Under the pieces are notes generated by a model. That model was not told where the DNA came from, did not search any database, and saw only the letters and a list, made by a program, of their open reading frames with translations. Below, in pieces: positions 8,786-14,849 of a stretch of DNA of 40,295 bases. This DNA comes from Limnobacter sp. CACIAM 66H1 (lineage in GTDB: Bacteria > Pseudomonadota > Gammaproteobacteria > Burkholderiales > Burkholderiaceae_B): NCBI RefSeq assembly GCF_001601825.1, contig NZ_LUJK01000030.1:1-40295 (forward strand). The letters are read 5' to 3'. Each line of letters opens with the position of its first letter. Position 1 is the stretch's first letter. The translations under genes and the position numbers were made by a program.

Positions 8786-9748
8786 TCATATAAATTCCGG
8801 TAAAACAAACTCAGCCAACTCCTGCAACACCTCACCGGCCGGACGTTTGCCGTATTTGACATTGAATATCAGGTGATCCACGCCGATACGCTTGCTCGCT
8901 CGCAGATGCACCAGCAGCGCATTCCTGCCGAGTCGGTGACCCAGATGAATAGGCGTTGGTGCTTCGTTCGGGTTATCGGCAAGATCAATAAAATAAGACT
9001 GCGTGAATGGTTTGTACTGCCCCGGCAATTCGGCTTCTACCGTATCGCGCCAGCGCTGGACGATCTGCTCTTGGGCCTCTATGCTGCGCGGGTAGCTCAT
9101 CCAGCCGTCGGCGTTGCGCGCGATCCAGCCCAAATCCTGCTGGCTATGGCCGGTGACGAGCAAGGGCACATGCGAAGCTACAGGCTTGGGAATGACATCG
9201 GCACCTTGCAGATGGCCGAAGCCGCTGCTGACTTGCGGGAAGAACTCTGACCAATAAATTTTGAGCAACTCGACCTCTTTGCGAAACATCACACCGCGCG
9301 ACTCAAAATCCACGTTGAAGGCCGGGAACTCCACCATCCTATCGCCCGTAGCAATGCCCAGCAGCAAGCGGCCATTGGACAACTGGTCTATGCTGGCGGC
9401 GGCCTTGGCGATATGAATCGGGTGGCGCAACGGCAGGATGATGGAAGCCGTAAGCAGCGCGATTTCTGTGGTCTGCGCGGCCATATAACCGAGATAAGCC
9501 CACGGGTCGAATACCTGGCCGACATCGCCAAAATTCGGATCGCGCAGCGGCACATCGCGAAAGCCCAAGCTGGCAAAACCGGCTTTTTCGGCAAACTGTG
9601 CCAGCGCTACCTGGTTGTGCATGGTCGGTTGGTCGCGCTCGAAGGCCTCGATCGGGAACATGATGCCCAGCGTGAGTTTGCCACGTTGGAATGCACGCTG
9701 CCAGCCACGGTTGCCTGTCGGCGATTGATTTGGATTAGGGTTATACAT
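8786..9748 (-). CDS. LLM-class (luciferase-like) flavin-dependent oxidoreductase, BA3436 type, 320 aa
   Basis: The protein has the bacterial-luciferase TIM-barrel pattern: FAEKAGFASLGFRDVPL, then LGYMAAQTTEIALLTASIILPLRHPIHIAKAAAS, DQLSNGRLLLGIATGDR and PLLVTGHSQQDLGWIARNADGW. These fit the luciferase-type oxidoreductase family TIGR03571 (BA3436). Such enzymes use reduced FMN or F420; no partner flavin reductase is beside it. The start is ATG 9748 with a modest AGAG site. It lies between the two MDR reductases and the YgiN-like gene, all leftward, and is probably co-transcribed. Substrate unknown. Confidence 0.85.
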   Translation of the reverse strand: MYNPNPNQSPTGNRGWQRAFQRGKLTLGIMFPIEAFERDQPTMHNQVALAQFAEKAGFASLGFRDVPLRDPNFGDVGQVFDPWAYLGYMAAQTTEIALLTASIILPLRHPIHIAKAAASIDQLSNGRLLLGIATGDRMVEFPAFNVDFESRGVMFRKEVELLKIYWSEFFPQVSSGFGHLQGADVIPKPVASHVPLLVTGHSQQDLGWIARNADGWMSYPRSIEAQEQIVQRWRDTVEAELPGQYKPFTQSYFIDLADNPNEAPTPIHLGHRLGRNALLVHLRASKRIGVDHLIFNVKYGKRPAGEVLQELAEFVLPEFI

Positions 9749-9858
9749 TCTGCTCTATAAGAAAAAACTGGCACATCCACAAAAGGGAGGAAGGTGATGT
9801 GCCTGTATAGGCCCGAAATAGCTAGGGGGAGGAGCTATCTACTTAGCCAAAAACTGAT

Positions 9859-10164
9859 TTAAGCCTGGCCTTTGACTGCCAGTAAATCCACGGTTTCGAT
9901 CACCGGCATCTCAGCCAGCAAGTCTGTAGCATTTGCCATTAGTGCCTCAGCGATTTTCCCGGTCAAATGTGCTTGTCGACCATGTTCATCCATAAAGGTG
10001 TCAAAAATGCCAAAGGTTGCAGGCCCGAATTTGAGTGCGTACCAGGTAGCGGTTTCCGGCTCGTTTTCCACTAGTGGCAGTGCGGATTTAAGAAATGCTT
10101 CTAATGCTGCTTCCTTGCCTGGCTTGGCGTGCAGACGTACATACAGGGCTAACTTCTTGCTCAT
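9859..10164 (-). CDS. Antibiotic biosynthesis monooxygenase (ABM/YgiN-like), 101 aa
   Basis: A small ferredoxin-like alpha/beta-barrel protein of the ABM superfamily, which includes the quinol monooxygenase YgiN. The sequence MSKKLALYVRLHAKPGKEAALEAFL is the typical first strand and helix, and TWYALKFGPATFGIFDTFMDE gives the central strands. The start at 10164 follows a clean AGGAG 6 bases upstream; an upstream in-frame ATG (10227) is rejected because it lacks conservation. The protein sits between yqhD (75 bases) and the LLM gene (110 bases). Its likely role is oxidation of quinols or other reactive aromatics in the same stress response; this is inference. Confidence 0.87.
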   Translation of the reverse strand: MSKKLALYVRLHAKPGKEAALEAFLKSALPLVENEPETATWYALKFGPATFGIFDTFMDEHGRQAHLTGKIAEALMANATDLLAEMPVIETVDLLAVKGQA

Positions 10165-10239
10165 GATTGCTCCTAATATAAAAATAAAACACGAAGATGG
10201 TGGATACGCGCTATCACGCTTATCCACCCTACTAAAAAT

Positions 10240-11409
10240 CTAAATACTCGCTTCCAGCACTTCCCTGCTCTTATCCAGCGTCACATCCTGATGCTCACCG
10301 AGTTTGACCATGCCATGACTTTCAAGCTGCGCCAGCAGGGCAGGAATGGCATCCGCGCTAATGTTGTAGGCGGATAAGCGCGTCGGCACGCTGAGGCTTT
10401 CGAAAAAAGCGCGGGTATTCTGTATGGCCGCTTCGATGCGAGCATCCTCTGTACCTTCACTGATATGCCAGACGCGTTCGGCATATTGGAGCAGCTTGGC
10501 GCGTTTGGCATCGCGACGCAGGCTGAGCATGGTCGGCAGGATGATGGCCAGGGTCTGCGCATGATCGAGACCATGCAGCGCAGTGATTTCGTGGCCTATC
10601 ATGTGCGTCGCCCAATCGCTCGGCACACCAGAGCCGATTAAGCCATTCAAGGCCAGCGTGGCGACCCACATGAAATTGGCTTGCATATCGTAATCCTGCG
10701 GGTTTTGCAGAATTTTAGGGCCGATTTCAATCAGCGTTTGCAGTAGGCCTTCGGCAAAGCGGTCCTGCACGCGCGCTTCCACCGGGTAGGTCAGGTATTG
10801 CTCCATGATGTGCGTGTAAGCATCCACCACGCCGTTCGCCAACTGACGCGGCGGCAAGGTATAGGTCTTGGTCGGATCGAGTACGGAGAACTGTGGAAAC
10901 ACATGCTCACTGGTGAAATAGAGCTTGTCGTGTAAGCCGGATGCAGTTTCGGTGCGTGAAATCACCGAGCCGTCGTTCATCTCCGAGCCTGTTGCAGGCA
11001 AGGTCAGCACCGTGCCATAAGGCATGGCTTGTTTCACATTGGCACCGCGTTTGAGCAAAATCTCCCACGGGTCGCCCTCGGCATACACCGCCGCCGCGAC
11101 AAATTTAGTGCCATCAATCACCGAGCCGCCACCGACTGCCAACAGATAATCCAGCCTGTTAGCCTTGATTTGGTCGACGGCTTTCATGAGCGTTTCATAA
11201 GTCGGATTAGGCTCGACGCCGCTGAATTCCTCGGCATAACGCCCACCCAGTGCGGCTTTGACTTCATCCAGCGTACCATTCTTCTTGGCGCTACTTCCAC
11301 CGTAAACAATCAACACGCGAGCCTCAGCAGGCACCAGCTTGTCGATTTCGGCGACCTTGCCCTTGCCGAAAGCGATACGCGTGGGATTATAAAAATCAAA
11401 ATTCAACAT
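10240..11409 (-). CDS. yqhD: YqhD-like NADPH-dependent aldehyde reductase (iron-type alcohol dehydrogenase family)
   Basis: 389 residues align by eye almost end to end with E. coli YqhD, which reduces short-chain and toxic aldehydes (glyoxal, methylglyoxal, acrolein, lipid-peroxidation aldehydes) with NADPH. NADPH-site residues: AVGGGSVIDGTKF near 92-104. Metal ligands corresponding to E. coli Asp194, His198, His267 and His281 are present at Asp196, His200, His269 and His283 (VVDAYTHIMEQY; DWATHMIGHE; HGLDHAQ). The start is ATG 11409 after AAGGAG, one codon inside an upstream TTG. A palindromic operator sits 27-45 bases upstream. In E. coli yqhD is run by AraC-type YqhC; here a NemR-like TetR gene takes that position. 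Confidence 0.95.
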   Translation of the reverse strand: MLNFDFYNPTRIAFGKGKVAEIDKLVPAEARVLIVYGGSSAKKNGTLDEVKAALGGRYAEEFSGVEPNPTYETLMKAVDQIKANRLDYLLAVGGGSVIDGTKFVAAAVYAEGDPWEILLKRGANVKQAMPYGTVLTLPATGSEMNDGSVISRTETASGLHDKLYFTSEHVFPQFSVLDPTKTYTLPPRQLANGVVDAYTHIMEQYLTYPVEARVQDRFAEGLLQTLIEIGPKILQNPQDYDMQANFMWVATLALNGLIGSGVPSDWATHMIGHEITALHGLDHAQTLAIILPTMLSLRRDAKRAKLLQYAERVWHISEGTEDARIEAAIQNTRAFFESLSVPTRLSAYNISADAIPALLAQLESHGMVKLGEHQDVTLDKSREVLEASI

Positions 11410-11434
11410 CAAAAACTCCTTAAAAATTACAGTT

Positions 11435-11463
11435 ATTAGACCAGTCGGCTAGTTTTCGGCCAA
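11435..11463 (-). promoter_or_regulatory. Candidate yqhD promoter with NemR-type operator in its spacer
   Basis: On the minus strand TTGGCC (11458-11463) and TCTAAT (11435-11440) lie 17 bases apart. The 19-base operator 11436-11454 fills the spacer. Its core is TAGAC-N5-GGCTA, an imperfect palindrome matching TAGAC-N5-GTCTA in 9 of 10 arm bases. It shares 16 of 19 bases with the site upstream of the regulator gene. A repressor bound there would block RNA polymerase. Operator pairing is seen directly; the promoter hexamers are weaker. Confidence 0.65.
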
Positions 11464-11478
11464 ATAAAAAGATCGTAC

Positions 11479-12084
11479 TCAATCAAGCCCCAGTCTAGTT
11501 TTCGTGGCGTTCATGGCGCATTCCAGAGCTGCACGCGTTCGGCTTATTTTGGTCAAAAGCGTTGCGCCTATCCACATATAGTAAATCTCGATTGTGACGG
11601 TTTTTGCATCGAGGTTGGCGGGAAACTCGCCGGTGCGTATGCCCTGTTCCACGCAGTTGGTGAGGCATGCTACCACCCGATCCGTGCCATTCTTCAGCGT
11701 CGAGCGCATGGCTTCGGAAAGATCTGTCACTTCCGCACTCAATTTAACGACCAGGCATTTATCTGTTGTGACATCGCTGGATTGGCTATCCAACCAAAAT
11801 TGAAAAAACTTGAGTAGGCGGCTGGAGTTAGTACTGCCATCATCTTTAAGCATACCCTCTAACATCTGCAGGTAGTCGTCAAAATAGTCTGCTAGCAAGG
11901 CGTCGCCAAACTGCTCCTTTGACTTGAAGTAGTGATAGAACGAGCCCTTGGGCACGCCGGCAGTAGAAAGTATCTCGTTGAGGCCTGCCGCAGCAAAGCC
12001 CTTGCCGAGGATGATGTCCTTGGCTGTATCGAGGATTTGCTGACGCGTATCGCCAGACTTTGTGATTGGAAACTCATTTCTCAT
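11479..12084 (-). CDS. nemR: NemR-like TetR-family redox/electrophile-sensing repressor, 201 aa
   Basis: The N-terminal HTH (TRQQILDTAKDIILGKGF ... GVPKGSFYHYFKSKEQFG) and C-terminal ligand domain align by eye with E. coli NemR, which releases DNA on contact with quinones, N-ethylmaleimide, methylglyoxal or HOCl/chloramines. The E. coli switch residues Cys106 and Lys175 appear conserved as Cys110 (DKCLVVKLSAEV) and Lys179 (LLTKISRT). The positions of E. coli Cys98 and Cys116 are not Cys here (Thr at the latter). It is first in the leftward cluster, 69 bases before yqhD, and has an operator 20-38 bases upstream of its own ATG, so it probably represses itself and the operon. No clear ribosome site precedes ATG 12084. 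Confidence 0.87.
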   Translation of the reverse strand: MRNEFPITKSGDTRQQILDTAKDIILGKGFAAAGLNEILSTAGVPKGSFYHYFKSKEQFGDALLADYFDDYLQMLEGMLKDDGSTNSSRLLKFFQFWLDSQSSDVTTDKCLVVKLSAEVTDLSEAMRSTLKNGTDRVVACLTNCVEQGIRTGEFPANLDAKTVTIEIYYMWIGATLLTKISRTRAALECAMNATKTRLGLD

Positions 12085-12103
12085 ATGTGCATTATGGCAT
12101 CAA

Positions 12104-12122
12104 TTGGACCGGTCGTCTAGTT
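12104..12122. promoter_or_regulatory. NemR-type operator upstream of the regulator gene
   Basis: Core TGGAC-N5-GTCTA (12105-12119), an imperfect palindrome, identical at 16 of 19 bases to 11436-11454. A CATAAT hexamer (minus strand, 12091-12096) lies 17 bases from a TAGACG inside this site, so the operator would cover a -35 element. Binding is inferred. Confidence 0.65.
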
Positions 12123-12184
12123 AAAATACAATAAAATTCAATTTACTATTTGAAGAATGTTGATTTGCACCCCCTCTTTACCCT

Positions 12185-12266
12185 AAGTGGGTCAATTTTG
12201 GATGCAACTCAACAACCTGCTTTACATTTGAGTGTGGACTGGTGTTCGTGGCCACTTAAAGACACC
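12185..12266. mobile_element. Possible IS21-family terminal remnant
   Basis: AAGTGGGTCAATTTTGGATG at 12185 and GTTCGTGGCCACTTAAAGAC at 12244 resemble the repeated terminal motifs of IS21-family elements (AAGTGGGTCAATTTT; GTGGCCACTTAAA). No istA or istB coding sequence is present, so at most the tips of an element remain. The identification is from recollected end motifs and needs a database check. Confidence 0.35.
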
Positions 12267-12396
12267 AAAAAAATTCATTCTATCCTGACACTTTTATTTA
12301 GAAATTAAAAAAGAATTTACATATCAAGATCTTGGATTAACTATTTGTATTATTATAACAACCACCCTTTTGAACGCCGCATTGCAGTAACTCCGA

Positions 12397-12431
12397 AAGC
12401 CTGTGTGCCTGTTACGGCCACAGGCTTTTTT
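12397..12431 (+). terminator. Orphan intrinsic terminator
   Basis: Nine-base stem AAGCCTGTG (12397-12405) with CACAGGCTT (12419-12427), extendable by GCC/GGC past one bulged T, then T at 12426-12431. No plus-strand gene precedes it in this window. It could have ended a deleted gene, or serve readthrough control before the gene at 12503. Confidence 0.7.
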
Positions 12432-12502
12432 CATCGACCTGCTTGTTCTTCCCGAAAAGCCTCAGTATGCTAATCGCAATAAGCAATAGTGCAGGGGGTT
12501 GT

Positions 12503-12928
12503 ATGAAGTATCGGTTTGGTTTGCTGGGTATTTTTTTGGCAGCTTTTGCGACCATGTCGCACGCGGAAACCCAATTGCCTCCGGAGCACCCGTTGGTGGG
12601 CTTGTGGCGAATCAACCTGCCTGAACAAGCCTGTTCCGAAATTTATGACATTCGTCCCGATGGAACCACGCAAATTCTCAGTGGCGGTCAGGTGGTTCAA
12701 ACACGGTATGACATCAGTTTGCGGCCTGATTCACAGGGGTTCTACAAGTGGGTCGACACCGTAGTGCAGGTGAATGACCAGCCGGATTGCATGGGGCACA
12801 AAGTACCCAATGGCAACGTGGCCACCAATTACATCGTGATGCATGCCACCGGCTCCAAATTCATGATGTGCCAGAAGGCAGAGCTTGACACCTGTTTTGG
12901 GCCCTTTCTGAAAGAGTCGGGCATCTAG
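12503..12928 (+). CDS. Small secreted protein of unknown function, 141 aa
   Basis: Not recognised. ATG 12503 follows a strong AGGGGG site. The first 20-odd residues are a Sec signal peptide (MKYRFGLLGIFLAAFATMSHA, cleavage likely before ETQL). The mature part holds HPLVGLWRINLPEQACSEIYDIRPDGT, a layout seen in periplasmic lipocalin-like beta-barrel proteins that open with 'GxWR'. It has four cysteines, enough for two disulfides. An upstream in-frame TTG (12443) is unlikely because it would bury the signal peptide. It stands alone, convergent with the response regulator remnant. Confidence 0.75.
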   Translation: MKYRFGLLGIFLAAFATMSHAETQLPPEHPLVGLWRINLPEQACSEIYDIRPDGTTQILSGGQVVQTRYDISLRPDSQGFYKWVDTVVQVNDQPDCMGHKVPNGNVATNYIVMHATGSKFMMCQKAELDTCFGPFLKESGI

Positions 12929-12946
12929 CCTGGGTGTACCTGCTCT

Positions 12947-13042
12947 TCACGAGTTACCGAGCAGGTGCGACAGCAAGGTTCGCAATTTGGCTGCACTGAG
13001 CGGCTTGTGAACCAAAGGGAAGCCGGATGCCATCGCCTTGCG
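12947..13042 (-). pseudogene. C-terminal scrap of a hybrid histidine kinase (receiver end)
   Basis: In a frame different from the response regulator upstream, the minus strand reads RKAMASGFPLVHKPLSAAKL and on to LLSHLLGNS, ending with TGA at 12947-12949. The HKP-[LV]-x-x-A-K-L pattern is the last beta strand and helix of receiver domains at the end of hybrid kinases. The kinase body is absent. The scrap joins directly to the response regulator, so an internal deletion has probably fused two adjacent two-component genes. Confidence 0.55.
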
Positions 13043-13436
13043 AATTGCTGATTTCGGGGGGGATGTGATGTTCACCGTTGATGACTTTCCACAGGCCGTT
13101 CAACATGTCTTCAGCGCTGCCGGATTTCGAGACAAAGCCTTGGGCTCCACAGCGTATCCCCTCTGCAATCGCGCGTTGGTCCGCAACGCCGGAAATCAGG
13201 GTAATTGGGCTGGTTGGGAATGCGCCCTTCAGTGCCAGCAGGCCTTCCAGACCTTGAAGACTTGGCAGCTGCATGTCCAGCAACACCAGGTCAAATTCGC
13301 TGATGTGGTTCGCAACTGCGACAGCCTCCTGCACAGTGCCACACTCGTGTATGTCAACGGTCTGGTCAAGTCTCAGCAAGATGTGGCGTAGCCCCTCGCG
13401 AAACAGTAAGTGATCATCAACAACCAGTAATTTCAT
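12954..13436 (-). pseudogene. NarL/FixJ-type response regulator lacking its DNA-binding domain
   Basis: The start at ATG 13436 gives MKLLVVDDHLLFREGLRHIL, the opening of a NarL-type receiver domain. Asp7/Asp8 and Asp54 (VLLDMQLP) form the phosphorylation pocket, with Lys104 (FVSKSG). The domain runs to about residue 125 (NGEHHIPPEIS), exactly where a LuxR-type HTH normally follows. Instead there are some 32 unrelated residues (QGDGIRLPFGSQ...) and a stop at 12954. Those bases in another frame encode the end of a hybrid kinase. A run of seven C at the join (plus-strand G 13056-13062) could also hide an indel. As read, it can be phosphorylated but cannot bind DNA. Confidence 0.75.
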
Positions 13437-13573
13437 GCTGTGGATGCAGTTTTTTTTGATGTTGACAAATTCAGGTACTGTACGCAACTGAAATCGTATC
13501 GTCTTTATGGACGAGACGCTGTCTTGATGCACAATTGGACAATTGCACGATATATGATCTCTCAGGATGTCCC

Positions 13574-14233
13574 ATGCCCCATGTCGCCTTGCTGGCTCAG
13601 CAAACCAGAGCAGTCCAGGTTCGCAATATTTTTTGCATCGGTCGAAATTACGCCGCACACATTGCCGAGTTGGGCAATCGACCCGAGGAAGATCCGGTGG
13701 TGTTTATGAAACCCACATCGGCCCTGCACCCGCCGGGAACACCGATTGTGTTGCCGGCACACTCAAGTGATGTGCATTACGAGGCCGAACTGGTTTTACT
13801 GGTGGGGCAGGGTGGAAAAAACATTGCCGAAGACAAGGCATTGAAGCACATCGCCGGCTATGGCCTAGGCCTTGATCTGACCGCACGCGATCTGCAGACC
13901 AAAGCCAAGCAGGGTGGCTTGCCTTGGGCTGTGGCCAAGGGTTTTGACTGTTCCGCTACAGTGACACAGTTTGTGCCCGCAGAGCACATTGAGCACCCGC
14001 ACAGCATTGAGTTTCAAATGCATTTGAACGGACAAATTCGGCAGCACGGTGATGTCCGGAAAATGCTGTTTCCAATTCCGTTTATCGTGCGTTACTTGAG
14101 TCAGGTGTTTACCCTGCAAGAGGGTGATCTTGTTTTCACAGGAACTCCCGAGGGCGTAGGGCCTCTAAAAGGCGGCGATCAAGTCCGTTTGATTCTTCCC
14201 GGCTTGATCGATACTGAATTCAAAGTGAGTTGA
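13574..14233 (+). CDS. Fumarylacetoacetate hydrolase family protein (YcgM-like), 219 aa
   Basis: A metal-dependent enzyme of the FAHD1/YcgM group, which cleaves acylpyruvates or decarboxylates oxaloacetate. RNIFCIGRNYAAHIAELGN opens the fold. The metal-binding acids are in HYEAELVLLVG and GLDLTARDLQ, and FTGTPEGVGPL is the conserved C-terminal loop. ATG 13574 (MPHVALL) with AGGAT upstream is preferred to the TTG at 13535. It is divergent from the response-regulator remnant (137 bases between) and four bases before the DUF411 gene, so probably co-transcribed with it. The substrate is not resolved. Confidence 0.9.
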   Translation: MPHVALLAQQTRAVQVRNIFCIGRNYAAHIAELGNRPEEDPVVFMKPTSALHPPGTPIVLPAHSSDVHYEAELVLLVGQGGKNIAEDKALKHIAGYGLGLDLTARDLQTKAKQGGLPWAVAKGFDCSATVTQFVPAEHIEHPHSIEFQMHLNGQIRQHGDVRKMLFPIPFIVRYLSQVFTLQEGDLVFTGTPEGVGPLKGGDQVRLILPGLIDTEFKVS

Positions 14234-14237
14234 TTCA

Positions 14238-14735
14238 ATGAAAAAATTGTGTATGAAACATGGCCTTGCAGTGTTGCTGTTGGCCTCTTGCAGTCTGATG
14301 GCAGCTTGCAGCGAAAAACCGGCGGAAGTCGTTCAGCAGGGCGATAACTTTGTCGAGGTTTGGAAAACACCCACCTGTGGATGTTGCTCGGAGTGGGTTG
14401 AGCACCTGGAGCAGAACGGCTTCACCGTGAAGGTGAACGATGTTCAGAATACCGACTCATTCCGCGCCGCTTTGGGTATGCCTCAGCAATACGGTAGTTG
14501 TCACAGCGCCAAAGTAGCAGGCTATGCGGTCGAAGGACACGTGCCTGCTGAAGACATCAAGAAATTGATTGCGGAAAAACCCGATGCGGTGGGTCTGTCA
14601 GTGCCAGCCATGCCCATGGGTTCTCCAGGCATGGAGCATCCCGATTTTCCGCACAAGCGCGCCGAGTACAATGTATTGTTAATTGGTAAAAATGGTGATG
14701 TAAGCGCATACACCAAGTACGACGCAATTCACTAA
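14238..14735 (+). CDS. DUF411 lipoprotein, metal-binding candidate, 165 aa
   Basis: The first 24 residues form a lipoprotein signal with lipobox cysteines at either Cys18 (LLASC) or Cys24 (LMAAC). The DUF411 core follows: VEVWKTPTCGCCSEWVEHLE (Cys47, Cys49, Cys50), a fourth Cys in YGSCHSAKV, then YAVEGHVPAEDIKKLI. The CGCC motif suggests Cu(I) or other soft-metal binding on the outer side of the cytoplasmic membrane or outer membrane. DUF411 genes often sit near copper-resistance genes; none is here. The gene lies between an FAH-family gene and the Mrp operon. Confidence 0.88.
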   Translation: MKKLCMKHGLAVLLLASCSLMAACSEKPAEVVQQGDNFVEVWKTPTCGCCSEWVEHLEQNGFTVKVNDVQNTDSFRAALGMPQQYGSCHSAKVAGYAVEGHVPAEDIKKLIAEKPDAVGLSVPAMPMGSPGMEHPDFPHKRAEYNVLLIGKNGDVSAYTKYDAIH

Positions 14736-14849
14736 GTTTCTGTTTTTACTTCCCGTTTTCGGGTTTTGTAGTTTAATTCTGCAAATTTCGACCTGGTCTT
14801 GAAGCACGAGGCCGAGTCTGCGTTTGCCCTTTAACTTGATCAAGCTGAT

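Larger units (their letters stand above)
12123..12502. other. AT-rich intergenic junction without a gene
   Basis: About 380 bases between the NemR-like gene and the next gene. It is much richer in A/T than its surroundings and has no credible reading frame. It holds a possible IS21-type terminal sequence (12185-12266) and an orphan terminator (12397-12431) with no gene before it on the plus strand, which suggests that sequence was lost here when the block was inserted. Confidence 0.6.

Noticed and set aside
14736-14849. A terminator after the DUF411 gene (CCCG-TTTT-CGGG then TTTT)
   Set aside because: The stem is only four base pairs; too weak to list as a feature.
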